DNA of 64,000 nucleotides from G039954875 sp047528275 (lineage in GTDB: Bacteria > Bacteroidota > Bacteroidia > Flavobacteriales > Blattabacteriaceae): positions 1,240,001 to 1,304,000 of the forward strand of contig CP180023.1 in assembly GCA_047528275.1 (NCBI GenBank), given 5' to 3'. Shown one piece after another: positions 17,333 through 27,703 of this stretch. A model generated the notes under the pieces. It searched no databases and was not told the DNA's origin. It was given only the letters and a program-made list of their open reading frames with translations. The stretch's first letter is position 1; the number at the start of each line of letters is the position of its first letter. The translations under genes were made by a program, and so were the position numbers.

Positions 17333-19345
17333 GAAATCTTTTTTTTCCTTTTGTGGTCCTTTCTATCGGCCTATGTAATGGAACAGGTCTTGAATCCAGT
17401 AAAATAATAAACCTCCAGTTGGGGAAAACTTTCTGATGAAACCTACGAATTATCGATAAATGTTCAATTAGAAGAGGGGTGGTATTTGTATTCTATACGC
17501 CTCTCAAAGTAGGTGAGATCGGTATCCCCACTTCAGTCCGATTTCAAAGATGAAGGTAAGACTTACAAGAGAGTCGGTGCACTCGAGGAAGTGGTTAATT
17601 GAAAGAAAAATCTTTGCCAGAATTAGGTAGGGGTATCCAATATTTCGATGATAAAGTCTTCTACAAGCAGAAGGTCAAAACCTTATCGACTGAACCCTTT
17701 AATATCAAGACGGAGGTTGAATTTCAAATCTGTGATGAAAACCATTGTTTACTACCTAACAATCAGTATCTCCCTTTTCAGATCGATCTCAAAATTTCTT
17801 CTGATGACATCTCCAACCGGCAAGGGGTAGACTTTATTCAGTAGTCTATGCAGAATTCCATTGTTCATAAAAATTCCCCCAAACGCATCTCCTAGTCAGA
17901 ACTGTATCAGATCTTTTTCATTGGTCTTTTTGGTGGTCTTGCCGCAGTATTGATGCATTGCATTTTTTCAATGATTCCATTGACAGTGAGTTTTTCACTA
18001 AGTGCAGTAAGGGTAAATCTTCTAGTATCAGAAAGGCCCTAACCTACATCCTATCTATCGTTATAATCTACTTAGTTTTGGGTCTATGTATTACCCTATT
18101 TTTTGAAGTTTTTACATTGAATGAACTCTCTACAAATCCCTGCTTAAATCTCCTCTTTTCCCTGTTATTTACCCTCTTTACTCTGTTTTTTTTCGGTGTT
18201 TTTGATATCAATCTGACCGAATCCTAGGTAAATACAGTCGAGCAAAAATCCACATGAGGTGTGGCCTGTTGGAAATATTTTTTATAGCCTTAGTTTTGGT
18301 TTTGGTTTCTTTCTCCTGTACCATACTGACCGTTGGTACTTTACTTATCGAAGTGGCTACAGAGAACGTCCTATAGGGGGCTCTGGTTGGTATACTAGGT
18401 TTTTCCATAGGATTAGCAGTACCTTTTATACTTTTTGCCGTCTTTCCTGGCTAGTTGAAGGCCCTCTCGCGTTCAGGTGAATGGTTGAATACAGTCAAGG
18501 TTTCTTTTGAATTCATCGAGTTGGCGCTGGCGATGAAATTCTTATCGAATGGTGATTTGTCTGGAAATGGAATGTTATCAAACGAGATATTTTTATAAAC
18601 TTTTGGTTGGTACTATTTGACTTATTGAGTATTTATTGTATTATGGGTATTTCGTCTATCGAAAGATAATTCTGTTCAAGGTATCGGTATGATCAGATTG
18701 CTTTTGGCTTTACTTTTATTCATATTTTCCATTTACATCTTGCCTGACCTTTTTACTGGACCCTTAAAGCTTTTGAGTGGCTTCATCCCTCAGAAGATTT
18801 ATAGTGATAATTTTCAAGGTTTTTTTTACAAGCCCAGATGGGTATGCTTGATCCGTATGTGGAAGGTATTGAGAGAGGTCCTCATAGATTTATGGTCTTT
18901 CACAACTATAAATATGGTCTCGCCCACGCTAGGGGACAGCTGAAGCGAATCCTTCTCAACTTTACAGGCTATACCTGTGCAAATTGTCGTAAAACGAAAG
19001 ATCTTGTCTAGTCTAATAAGTGGGACAGACACTTTTTAAACAATGATTTTGTCATCATTTCCTTGTACGTAGATAACAGACAAATTCTCCCAGAAAAGGC
19101 GCGATATCCATCAGATATTTTAGAGAAGGGGTTCAAGACCTTTGGCAGAAATGGACTGAATTTCAGATCAAACATTTCAAAACCAATACTCAAACCTATT
19201 ACGTGATTGTCGATCACAAATTCAAACCGTTGAATACACCTATTGGTGCCGAATTCAATATCAATCGTTACTTAGATTGCTTGAAATCTGGTATAGAGAA
19301 TTTTTTAAAACGGCGGCCTCCCATACCTCATCATTTTTTAAAATG
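17329..19345 (+). pseudogene. dsbD: Remnant of thiol:disulfide interchange protein DsbD
   Basis: Pieces in order match DsbD. First is a signal peptide (MRNLFFPFVVLSIGL). Then come the N-terminal periplasmic domain (FQICDENHCLLP) and the membrane domain (FIGLFGGLAAVLMHC, then SIVIIYLVLGL, LSTNPCLNLLFSLLFTL and FSCTILTVGTLLIEVAT). Last are PDLFTGPLKLLSGFIPQ and the thioredoxin domain (LNFTGYTCANCRKT, with the CxxC pair kept). More than ten stops or shifts disrupt it. DsbD passes electrons across the inner membrane to periplasmic thiol proteins. The start overlaps the tilS stop, so it was once in that operon. Confidence 0.9.
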
Positions 19346-19352
19346 ATTTTTT

Positions 19353-19360
19353 TACATTTG
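19353..19360 (+). promoter_or_regulatory. -7 box (TACATTTG) of the serC operon
   Basis: Exact TAnnTTTG, 35 bases before the serC ATG. No TTG at the ideal distance was seen. The upstream region is T-rich and contains a short CATTTT/AAAATG inverted repeat. Confidence 0.6.
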
Positions 19361-19395
19361 TAGGAGCTTTCATACCTTGATCAAGTTCATTTTTT

Positions 19396-20466
19396 ATGAA
19401 AAAACACAATTTCGGTGCAGGGCCGTGTATACTACCGCAACAAGTCCTTAAAAAATTAGCTCAATCCGTCCTCAATTTTGATGGGTTAGAACTCTCTTTG
19501 CTTGAGATATCCCATCGTAGCAAAGATTTCGTTGCGGTGATGGAACATTCCCGGGCCTTAGTCAAAGAGATCATGCAGTTGAGTGACGAATACGCCGTAC
19601 TTTTCCTTCAAGGTGGGGCCAGCTTACAATTCATTATGGTACCCTATAATCTGTTGCGGATTGGAGGTAGAGCGGCTTATCTTGATACAGGTACCTGGGC
19701 TTCTAGGGCTATCAAAGAAGCTAAAAAATTTGGCAAAGTAGAGGTCGTAGCTTCCTCCAAGGCTGAGCAATATGTATCGATACCGAAGACTTATAAACTC
19801 CCTTCAGATGTAGATTATTTCCACTATACCTCCAACAACACAATTTATGGTACACAGTCCAAGTCCATCCCATATGTTGATGTTCCTTTAGTTTGCGATA
19901 TGTCATCAGATATATTCAGCCGTTGCTTGGATTTCTCCTATTTTGATCTCATTTATGCCGGAGCGCAAAAAAATATGGGACCAGCTGGAGCTACTTTGGT
20001 CGTAGTGAAAAAGTCACTTTTGGATAATACGGGACGAGATATTCCTTCATATTTAGATTATCAGATTCAAATCGCTAAAGAAAGTATGCTCAATACACCT
20101 GGAGTGTTTTCCGTCTATGCTTCGATGCTCACCTTGGAATGGATTAAGAACCAAGGGGGTATTCAAGCTATCGAAAAATTGAATCGTGAAAAAGCAGGAT
20201 TGCTCTATGAGGAAATCGATCGCAATACCCTCTTTCGTGGTGTGAGTGCTACAAAAGATCGTTCGGATATGAATGCTACCTTTATCTTGCTCCGTCAAGA
20301 ACTCAGCGAAACCTTTGACAAAATGTGGAAGGGCGCCGGTATCGTGGGACTCAATGGACATCGTTCTGTCGGTGGGTACCGAGCCAGTATGTACAACGCC
20401 CTTCCGAAAGAAAGTGTTCAGGTTTTGGTCGATGTGATGAAAGCCTTTGAAAATCGATTTACCTAA
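19396..20466 (+). CDS. serC: Phosphoserine aminotransferase
   Basis: Transfers the amino group of glutamate to 3-phosphohydroxypyruvate in serine synthesis (and acts in pyridoxine synthesis in some species). 356 residues, PLP fold type I. The start KHNFGAGPCILP is diagnostic, FLQGGAS binds the cofactor phosphate, and AGAQKNMGPAG holds the Schiff-base lysine. It heads the serC-serA-DUF1015-yggS cluster. Phosphoserine phosphatase (SerB) is not in the window. Confidence 0.96.
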   Translation: MKKHNFGAGPCILPQQVLKKLAQSVLNFDGLELSLLEISHRSKDFVAVMEHSRALVKEIMQLSDEYAVLFLQGGASLQFIMVPYNLLRIGGRAAYLDTGTWASRAIKEAKKFGKVEVVASSKAEQYVSIPKTYKLPSDVDYFHYTSNNTIYGTQSKSIPYVDVPLVCDMSSDIFSRCLDFSYFDLIYAGAQKNMGPAGATLVVVKKSLLDNTGRDIPSYLDYQIQIAKESMLNTPGVFSVYASMLTLEWIKNQGGIQAIEKLNREKAGLLYEEIDRNTLFRGVSATKDRSDMNATFILLRQELSETFDKMWKGAGIVGLNGHRSVGGYRASMYNALPKESVQVLVDVMKAFENRFT

Positions 20467-20505
20467 GAGGTACATATATTCAAACAGAATAAAATTTTTC
20501 AGCCA

Positions 20506-21468
20506 ATGAAAATTTTAGCCAATGACGGCTTGTCTACATCAGGTATAACGGCATTGAAAGATGCAGGTTTTGAGTTTATTGAGCAGAAAGTGGCTCAGGA
20601 TCAACTCGCTAGGTTTATTAATGAATATCAAGTGGAAATCTTGTTGGTACGCAGTACAACAAAGGTACCTCAAATTTTGATCGATATTTGTACCGGTCTG
20701 AAACTTATCGGTCGAGGTGGAGTAGGGCTAGATAATATCGATGTGGCCTATGCCCGAAAAAAAGGTGTTGAAGTGATTAATACTCCAGAGGCGTCTTCTC
20801 ATTCGGTAGCTGAGCTAGTTTTTTCCCATCTATTTGGTATGGCTCGTTTCCTCCACGAAACCAATAGAGAAATGCCTCTACAAGGAGATCAAAATTTTAA
20901 AACTTTAAAAAAGAATTATTCCAAAGGAATAGAGCTCAAAGGGAAAACCCTAGGTGTGATTGGAGCTGGACGGATTGGTAAAGCAGTGATGAAAATTGCA
21001 TTAGGCACAGGAATGGATTTGAAAGTTTTTGACCAAACACCTGATGACCATACCGTCACACTGAATTTTTTTGATGGTCAAGAAGTTTCTTTTAAAATTC
21101 CTATCGTCTCAAAAGAAGAAGTTTTGAAAAAGTCGGATTTCATCACACTTCATGTACCTAAGCAAGATCATCCTATATTAAGTGAAAGGGAGTTTGCAGT
21201 GATGAAACGAGGAGTAGGGATTATAAATACTTCTAGAGGAGGCCTAGTTAACGAATCCAATTTGCTCAAGGCGCTCAATACGGGCCAAGTGGCCTATGCT
21301 GGTTTGGACGTATTTGAAAACGAACCTACCCCATCGATGAAAGTTTTGATGCACCCTCAACTATCCTTAAGCCCTCATATTGGTGGGTCGACTCAAGAAG
21401 CTCAGGATCAAATAGGTATTGAGTTGGCTCAGCAAATCATCAGACGTTTCCCCCACCCAACTAGGTAG
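20506..21468 (+). CDS. serA: D-3-phosphoglycerate dehydrogenase (short form)
   Basis: First committed step of serine synthesis. 320 residues. The NAD-binding motif is GVIGAGRIGKAV. The catalytic Arg sits in NTSRGGLVNE, the Glu in GLDVFENEP and the His in LSPHIGGST. There is no C-terminal ACT domain, so serine feedback of the E. coli type is not expected. Other D-2-hydroxyacid dehydrogenases look similar. The place between serC and DUF1015 supports the SerA call. Confidence 0.92.
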   Translation: MKILANDGLSTSGITALKDAGFEFIEQKVAQDQLARFINEYQVEILLVRSTTKVPQILIDICTGLKLIGRGGVGLDNIDVAYARKKGVEVINTPEASSHSVAELVFSHLFGMARFLHETNREMPLQGDQNFKTLKKNYSKGIELKGKTLGVIGAGRIGKAVMKIALGTGMDLKVFDQTPDDHTVTLNFFDGQEVSFKIPIVSKEEVLKKSDFITLHVPKQDHPILSEREFAVMKRGVGIINTSRGGLVNESNLLKALNTGQVAYAGLDVFENEPTPSMKVLMHPQLSLSPHIGGSTQEAQDQIGIELAQQIIRRFPHPTR

Positions 21469-21470
21469 AC

Positions 21471-22727
21471 ATGGCTAGGTTTTTACCTTTTGAGAGCGTA
21501 AAGCCTGTGGAACAATGGGTAGGTCAGATCTGTTCGAACAACCCAGGTTGGTATACTCAGGAAGAACTCGACACGGTATTTCAAAAAAATCTGTATTCAT
21601 TTCTTCAGATCATTAGGCCTACTTTGGAGAAAAGTCAAGCGTCGTGGAAGGAACGCTTTAAAGCCGTACGGAAAAATTACAAATCCTTTCATGAAAAGGG
21701 TTATTATTTCAGAGACAAAAATCCTGCGTATTACATTTACCAAAGGATACTTTCCCCTTCAGACATTTTCATCGGCCTCATCGGATTGGTACATGTGGAA
21801 GATTTTTTCAACGGTGTGATCAAAAAACATGAGGAAATTTTAGAACAACGTAAAGAACTCTTTGCTGATTATCTTGAAGAGGTTCGTTTTCAGGCAGAGC
21901 CTGTGCTCTTACTCTACGATGAGAATACAGAGATTCATCAGCTCATGACTGAGAAGATACGTCACGCACCCTTGCTCAGTTTCACCTCTGATGATGAAGC
22001 TATCCAACATAAGCTTTGGCGCATTGACGAACAACCGTATCAAGCACGTATTCAAAAAAAGTTTGAGCAAATAGATAAACTCTACATTGCAGACGGTCAT
22101 CACCGTGTCGACAGTGTAGCTTTATATGCACAACGGAAAGTAAGATCCGACAGTCATACAGATGGATCTAAGCCTTATCACTATGTATTGGCCTATCTTG
22201 TGGCCGATACTCAGATCAAGATCTATGATTATAATAGGCTGGTTAAAGATCTCAATGGACTCAGTCCCTCTGAGTTTTTAAAAAAGCTCCAGATTTTTTA
22301 TCAGGTGACGGATCAAGGAGAAGACTTCTATTTTCCTTTGGGTAAGCATCACATAAGCTTATATCTACAGGGCAGATTTTATGATTTACACATCAAACCC
22401 GAATACTGTTTTCAGCCTGAAGGTCTTGGCACCTTGGATACCTATCTGTTTGAGCAGACTGTTTTGAGGTCGATTCTTGATATCCAAGATACGTGTCATT
22501 CAGATCGGATGAAGTTTATCTATGGAGAAGGAAGCATACAAAGCATTCAAAAAATCAAGCAGTTAGTCGATCAGAGTGAGTACGAGGTAGGATTTGGTTT
22601 TTATCCCATTTCGATTGAGGATTTGAAACGTGTCTCAGATCTAAATCTAAAGCTACCGCCTAAGAGTACCTTCATCAGACCCAAATTGTTGAGTGGACTC
22701 ACCATCTACGAAATGAATGACTTATGA
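21471..22727 (+). CDS. DUF1015 family protein
   Basis: 418 residues, cytosolic, no signal or membrane segment. The family marker YIADGHHRVDSVALY is at about residues 203-217, and the N-terminal FLPFESVKP is typical. The fixed neighbourhood serC-serA-DUF1015 in Bacteroidota suggests a role tied to serine metabolism. I know of no established reaction from memory. The start is 3 bases after the serA stop, and its end overlaps the yggS start (ATGA), so it is coupled on both sides. Confidence 0.85.
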   Translation: MARFLPFESVKPVEQWVGQICSNNPGWYTQEELDTVFQKNLYSFLQIIRPTLEKSQASWKERFKAVRKNYKSFHEKGYYFRDKNPAYYIYQRILSPSDIFIGLIGLVHVEDFFNGVIKKHEEILEQRKELFADYLEEVRFQAEPVLLLYDENTEIHQLMTEKIRHAPLLSFTSDDEAIQHKLWRIDEQPYQARIQKKFEQIDKLYIADGHHRVDSVALYAQRKVRSDSHTDGSKPYHYVLAYLVADTQIKIYDYNRLVKDLNGLSPSEFLKKLQIFYQVTDQGEDFYFPLGKHHISLYLQGRFYDLHIKPEYCFQPEGLGTLDTYLFEQTVLRSILDIQDTCHSDRMKFIYGEGSIQSIQKIKQLVDQSEYEVGFGFYPISIEDLKRVSDLNLKLPPKSTFIRPKLLSGLTIYEMNDL

Positions 22728-23395
22728 ACATCGCTGAACGTTTACATGAGATCAAACGCAGCTTGCCTTCTAAATTGACTCTTGTGGTCGTGTCTAAAAA
22801 ACAACCCATCTCGGCCATCGAAGTTGCCCATGCAGCTGGGCAACGTGACTTCGGTGAAAACTATATCCAGGAGATGCTTGAGAAATACGAACGTCTTCCG
22901 AAGGACATCCGTTGGCATATGATCGGTAAAGTTCAACGCAACAAGCTTAAGTACATCGCACCTTTTGTCCACCTAATCCAGGGTATTGAAAAACTCAGCC
23001 ACCTTGAGACTCTTGATAAGGAGGCTATGAGGTGTGGACGTACGATTCGTTGTCTGCTTCAAGTGAAAATCGCTCAAGAGGAGAGCAAGACTGGTATGAC
23101 AGCCATGGAGGCTAGTGAGATCTTGACCTCAGAAACCTATATCCGGATGGAGCATGTGAAGGTCATCGGTTTGATAGGTATGGCTACTTTCACCGAAGAT
23201 GAGCATCAGTTACATGCTGAATTTAAATCCTTACATAAGCTCTTCATACAGCTCAAAGAAAAAGACCCTACATTGGAAACCCTCTCTATGGGTATGAGTT
23301 CCGATCATCAAACAGCTATAGCTTGTGGCAGCACGATGATTCGCCTAGGCAGTGCCATTTTCGGGGCACGTGATTATAGAACACATTCATTTTAA
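22724..23395 (+). CDS. yggS: YggS/PLPBP family pyridoxal 5'-phosphate homeostasis protein
   Basis: 223 residues. A TIM-barrel PLP-binding protein without known enzymatic activity that buffers PLP and affects amino acid and keto acid balance. The cofactor Lys is in LVVVSKKQP, and DFGENYIQEM, WHMIGKVQRNK, TGM and GMSSDHQTAI(A)CGSTMIRLGSAIFG are the family blocks. It sits behind three PLP- or serine-linked genes and overlaps DUF1015 by four bases. Confidence 0.93.
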   Translation: MNIAERLHEIKRSLPSKLTLVVVSKKQPISAIEVAHAAGQRDFGENYIQEMLEKYERLPKDIRWHMIGKVQRNKLKYIAPFVHLIQGIEKLSHLETLDKEAMRCGRTIRCLLQVKIAQEESKTGMTAMEASEILTSETYIRMEHVKVIGLIGMATFTEDEHQLHAEFKSLHKLFIQLKEKDPTLETLSMGMSSDHQTAIACGSTMIRLGSAIFGARDYRTHSF

Positions 23396-23417
23396 ATTTT
23401 TGAATTTTTCAGGAAAG

Positions 23418-23640
23418 GGGGACGTTATCAACGGTCAATAATTTGAAGTCCTGGACTTCATAAATTTTTCCCAACTCATTGTACATACAAAATGGATCAT
23501 CCTTAAATCGTTGATAGTTCATTTTTAAGTATTTTTTAATGTCTGTTATTCGCTTTGTATAGTACAGGTGCTAAACTGATGAGCCATTGAGGAATCTTTT
23601 TCCAATCTCATAGATATAATGGGTAGATTGTAACACGTAG
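23418..23640 (-). pseudogene. Unidentified minus-strand remnant
   Basis: Reads SLSDRLWIIHYVLQSTHYIYEI, a stop, then KRITDIKKYLKMNYQRFKDD and GKIYEVQDFKLLTVDNVPLS before a stop. The composition looks protein-like but no family was recognised. It may be a separate dead gene lying beyond the patatin remnant. Confidence 0.3.
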
Positions 23641-23655
23641 TGAATTATCCACAAG

Positions 23656-23693
23656 CGATCAGAGAGACTTTTTTGTCTACTGATCGTTTTTTT
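23656..23693 (+). terminator. Rho-independent terminator downstream of the serC-yggS operon
   Basis: CGATCAG(A)GAGAC and GTCT(A)CTGATCG pair around a T-rich loop and are followed by seven T. It lies about 260 bases after yggS on the same strand and is the only good terminator candidate for that operon. Confidence 0.65.
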
Positions 23694-23744
23694 CCAAATC
23701 AAATCCATAGTGTAAGGGATATGCTATAAGAATTGTAAGCTATG

Positions 23745-24960
23745 ATTTACATTGATTTTGAGGGATCTAGTTCAAGTGAACTTGTGCATTCTTTAGTGGT
23801 TGATTTCGTTAGAAAATGAGGGGGCGTATAGACGTGATAGCATTTGCTAGACTTTCTCCATTGAGGAGATTCGTAAAAGTGGTCGTACAAAATTCTGAGG
23901 ATACGTTTGGTGAATACTCTATTGCTCAATATCAATACCGATCGTGTCCTAACCTTAAATATTTTCGTGACGAGATGCAAATGTATCTTATAAAGATATG
24001 AGACAAAAAAAAACAATGATCTTAGGAAGAAAGGTTTTAGATATTCTTGATTTGAGAGATAAACTGCTCATACTTTGTTTTATAGGTTGGACTAGGCTCA
24101 ATATAATGAGAGGTAATAACGATCTTCCGAAGATCACTCCACCGACGGATATGAGCTAGCTAGTCTATATTTGGAGTTCTACGAAGATGATCAGTATCCC
24201 GGATCAAGCATAAGATTTTCAGTATGATGCTCATGTATTCAGATTGATTACATTGAGGAACGTATATGGAGTCAGAGATGGTATTTGATAAAGGATTCAT
24301 AAAATGGCTACCGACATCGTTGACGAGCATCAGATCAAAAGACTTGAAAAAGCTTTTTCACTTAATACGTCTTTTATGCGCCGATATCATACTTTCAAAA
24401 CCCTGATTATCTATGATCCCGCCATCCATCAAATCAAATTGTTTTACTTTTAATAAGGTAGATTCGTCCAGATCGCCTGTTTGAAGTTTCATAATCAAGG
24501 CCGATTGGAGCATTTCTTTGGATGCTTCTTTTGTGTGTAAGATCTTCCGGAAGATCGTTTGTTTGAAAAATTCTCCATGGAAAAATTCTGTAACATTAAA
24601 GCAGACCTTTTCCAATCATAGGCCAGTACAAAGGTATTGATGAGGTTCCAATTTTTCAATGGGTGGTTTTTCAATTCTGAGCTTTCATTGAATATTTCGA
24701 TGGATTTTGTTTAGAAGATTCTCACCCCTGAAGTTCGATGAAAAGTTTGACGCAGTAGTCTTCAAAGAGACGACCTTGGGTATTGAATAACATATATAGA
24801 GTAGTAACGATGCTACCTCTGGAGGCCGGAGAATAGATAAATTACCTTTTGAAATAGATTCGTTTTCTTTTTCCCTTGGTGTGGTCTGGAAATGATAGTC
24901 AGTTTTTGTAAAACAAAACGCCTAATATAAAGGTTGGTGAAGTAAATTCACCTCATGAAA
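23745..24960 (-). pseudogene. Remnant of a patatin-like phospholipase
   Basis: On the minus strand: PASRGSIVTTLYMLFNTQGR (the region after the nucleophile serine block), an 85-codon open piece ending QFDLMDGGIIDNQGFESM (the catalytic Asp motif DGG of patatins followed by DNQG), then FDLMLVNDVGSHFMNPLSN. Stops and shifts separate them, and the N-terminal GGGxKG oxyanion block and the GxSxG nucleophile motif were not found intact. Patatins hydrolyse phospholipids and are sometimes secreted effectors. Two near-identical palindromes (24121, 24541) lie within it. Confidence 0.75.
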
Positions 24961-25128
24961 AGGCTAGTACAACATTTTTGAAGTATTGGGTAGTTGACTC
25001 TGGTTACATTTTTCTTCTAGGACTTTACGGTGTTTTTTTGATGATGTTGAGATTTTTTGTTATTTTATTTCCGATAGAAGATGTATTTTCTTTTGTTAAG
25101 AGATTTATATTATCAGTAATGCATTATC

Positions 25129-25896
25129 TTATCGGATAGATATTATAAAATTCTCAACGCTTTTCTCTAATCTATTTTTATCCAAGACGTTGATGAAAGC
25201 ACTTCCAATAATGACTCCATCAGCATATCGACAAGCCAGTTCGAAGGTGACTTTGTTTGAAATCCCAAAGCCGATCAATTTGGGAATTTTCAGGTCTAGT
25301 GCTTTCACCCGCTCAAAAAAAATAATTTGTTCTGTTCCAAATGTTTCTCTAGCTCCTGTAGTTGAAGTCGAAGAAACCAGATATAGAAATCCCTGGCTCA
25401 TTTCACTCAACATCCGGATGCGTTGGTCGGACGTTTGAGGGGTGGCTAGAAAGATGAGTAGCAAGCCATAGGATTCAAAAAGTGTTCGGTATTGCGCTTG
25501 ATAGATCTCAGGTGGTAAGTCAGGTAAGATTAAACCTGATATACCGACGTCTACACACGCCTGCAAGAGACGTTCCTGTCCAAAACACAGAAACTGATTG
25601 TAATACCCCATGAGGATCAGAGGTATATCGATGACTCCTTTGAGTTCTTTTAGCTGTGTAAAAAGTCGTGAGATGGTCATCCCATGCTCTAGTGCCTTTT
25701 GGCTACTCTTTTGGATGGTTGGCCCATCGGCTAGAGGGTCTGAATATGGCATGCTTATTTCTATCAGGTCTACCTCAGCTTTTTGCAAGCTTTCTAGCAA
25801 TGCTTGAGTGCTATCCAATTTTGGATAACCAGCTGTGAAATAAATGCTGAGAAGATTTTTTCGCTTCTTAGCAAAGAGTTGTTGTATCGCATTCAT
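25129..25896 (-). CDS. trpA: Tryptophan synthase alpha chain
   Basis: Cleaves indole-3-glycerol phosphate to indole, which is channelled to TrpB. 255 residues. The catalytic Glu is in VDLIEISMPYSDPLADGP (Glu and Asp both present), and GISGLILPDLPPE and LIGFGISN (phosphate-binding) are intact. It is the last gene of the trp operon. Its ATG overlaps the trpB stop by 4 bases. No clear terminator was found after it. Confidence 0.96.
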   Translation of the reverse strand: MNAIQQLFAKKRKNLLSIYFTAGYPKLDSTQALLESLQKAEVDLIEISMPYSDPLADGPTIQKSSQKALEHGMTISRLFTQLKELKGVIDIPLILMGYYNQFLCFGQERLLQACVDVGISGLILPDLPPEIYQAQYRTLFESYGLLLIFLATPQTSDQRIRMLSEMSQGFLYLVSSTSTTGARETFGTEQIIFFERVKALDLKIPKLIGFGISNKVTFELACRYADGVIIGSAFINVLDKNRLEKSVENFIISIR

Positions 25897-27083
25897 AAGG
25901 TAGAAAGTTTAGACAATCGGCTGATATAGGTATCCATATCCTTATCACCCCTACCAGAGAGATTAACGACGACGATCTCATCTCTTTGAAAGCTTAATTT
26001 GGGTAGCACTGCTAAGGCATGAGCGCTCTCCAAGGCAGGGATGATACCCTCCATACGGGTGAGTTCGTAAGCTGCTCGTAGTGCTTCTTCATCAGTGGCA
26101 TGGAGAAATTCAGCCCGTTTCGTGTCGAACAGATGAGCATGCATAGGTCCGATGCCTGGATAATCTAGCCCAGCTGAAATAGAATACGGTTCGATGACTT
26201 GTCCATCTTCATCCTGCATAAGTAGCGTCATACTACCATGTAAGATCCCTCGAGAACCTTGGTATGTCGTAGCTGCAGTATGGGGAGTATCAACACCTAA
26301 GCCTGCAGCTTCTACAGCGATGATCCTAACGGATTCTTGCTCGAGAAAATGATAAAAAGCTCCTGCCGCATTGCTGCCACCACCTACACAAGCGATGATA
26401 CAATCGGGACAAGACAAGCCTTCTTTTTCTAGTAATTGCCCTTGAATCTCTTCACTGATGACCGCTTGGAATTCAGCCACCATCTGCGGATAAGGATGTG
26501 GCCCAACTACTGAGCCGATCAGGTAATAACTCTCCGGTTGATTGATCCAATAGCGAATGGCTTCATTGACCGCATCTTTGAGTGTCTTATTTCCGCTGAG
26601 AACTGGGACGACTTTTGCGCCGAGCATTTTCATTCGGTCTACATTAGGCGCCTGACGGTTAATATCAGTATCACCCATGAATACAATGCATTTCAAACCC
26701 AACAGAGCGCAAATCGTAGCTGTAGCTACACCGTGTTGCCCGGCACCAGTTTCGGCAATGATTTTTTTCTTACCAAGGCTTAGAGCCAATAGGGCTTGCC
26801 CTATAGTGTTATTGATCTTATGTGCACCAGTATGATTGAGGTCTTCGCGTTTGAGGTAGATCTTAGTTTGATAATGGGTAGAAAGATTTTCGCAATAAAA
26901 TAGGGGAGATGGACGTCCAACATAATCCCGTAGGAGTGTTTTAAATCTCTTCTGAAAGGCTTCGCTATTGATGATTTCTTTATAGTGTCGTTGAAGCTTC
27001 TCGATATTAGCTTGTAACATTTCAGGGACAAAGGCTCCACCAAAGCATCCATAAAAACCTTTTTCATCTGCTAAATAATTCAT
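25893..27083 (-). CDS. trpB: Tryptophan synthase beta chain
   Basis: PLP enzyme that joins indole and serine into tryptophan. 396 residues. The cofactor lysine is in TGAHKINNTIGQ, with ETGAGQHGVATA and the phosphate loop GGGSNAAG. The N-terminal FGGAFVPEML is that of the standard TrpB1, which works with TrpA. The serine it needs is supplied by the serC-serA genes nearby. It overlaps both neighbours by 4 bases. Confidence 0.97.
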   Translation of the reverse strand: MNYLADEKGFYGCFGGAFVPEMLQANIEKLQRHYKEIINSEAFQKRFKTLLRDYVGRPSPLFYCENLSTHYQTKIYLKREDLNHTGAHKINNTIGQALLALSLGKKKIIAETGAGQHGVATATICALLGLKCIVFMGDTDINRQAPNVDRMKMLGAKVVPVLSGNKTLKDAVNEAIRYWINQPESYYLIGSVVGPHPYPQMVAEFQAVISEEIQGQLLEKEGLSCPDCIIACVGGGSNAAGAFYHFLEQESVRIIAVEAAGLGVDTPHTAATTYQGSRGILHGSMTLLMQDEDGQVIEPYSISAGLDYPGIGPMHAHLFDTKRAEFLHATDEEALRAAYELTRMEGIIPALESAHALAVLPKLSFQRDEIVVVNLSGRGDKDMDTYISRLSKLSTL

Positions 27084-27703
27084 GATCGGATCTTTTCGAT
27101 GAAGGTGCTGAGGCTTGTAACGTTTTTCGCTCCCGGACTGATTTCAAAACGACTATTGAGATCGATACCGAAGAGTTGTGGATGAGAGCATGTACTGATG
27201 AAGTCGACGTCTTCTGGTCCGATACCTCCACTGAGCAGAAATGGAATTTTTAGGCCATATTCGAAGAGTTTCTTCCATGTAAATTTCTTACCACTTCCGC
27301 CATGGGAAGGTGTTTTCGTATCGAATAGAAAGTAACGGCAAGTGCTCTCATACTCTTTAGCCTGCTCAAAGGAGAAGCGCTCATCTATACCGAAAACCTT
27401 GATCAAAGTAAGACCTTTTTGGATAAGATTTTGACAATAAGCAGGACTTTCACGACCATGCAACTGAATCATATCCAAATGGTTTTTAAGATACTTTTCC
27501 AATATCTCTTCTTCAGAGGCATCGACAAAAACCCCAACCTTGGAGATTTTTTCCAAAGCTGGTACAATGAAATCGTCTCCTATAAATCGTGGAGAAGGTC
27601 GATAGAAGATGAAGCCCATCCAATCTGGTTGTAGGGTTGCTACTGCCGAGATGTTGGTTCTATCACGCATGCCACAAACTTTTATTTTCAAACGTCTTAT
27701 CAT
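27080..27703 (-). CDS. trpF: Phosphoribosylanthranilate isomerase
   Basis: Amadori rearrangement step of tryptophan synthesis. 207 residues. KVCGMRD holds the catalytic Cys, VGVFVDA and QLHGRES follow, and the Asp general acid lies in YFLFDTKTPSHGGSGK. LLSGGIGPEDV and FGIDLNSRFEISPGAKN complete the phosphate site. A free-standing gene, not fused to trpC. The start overlaps the META lipoprotein stop by 4 bases. Confidence 0.95.
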   Translation of the reverse strand: MIRRLKIKVCGMRDRTNISAVATLQPDWMGFIFYRPSPRFIGDDFIVPALEKISKVGVFVDASEEEILEKYLKNHLDMIQLHGRESPAYCQNLIQKGLTLIKVFGIDERFSFEQAKEYESTCRYFLFDTKTPSHGGSGKKFTWKKLFEYGLKIPFLLSGGIGPEDVDFISTCSHPQLFGIDLNSRFEISPGAKNVTSLSTFIEKIRS

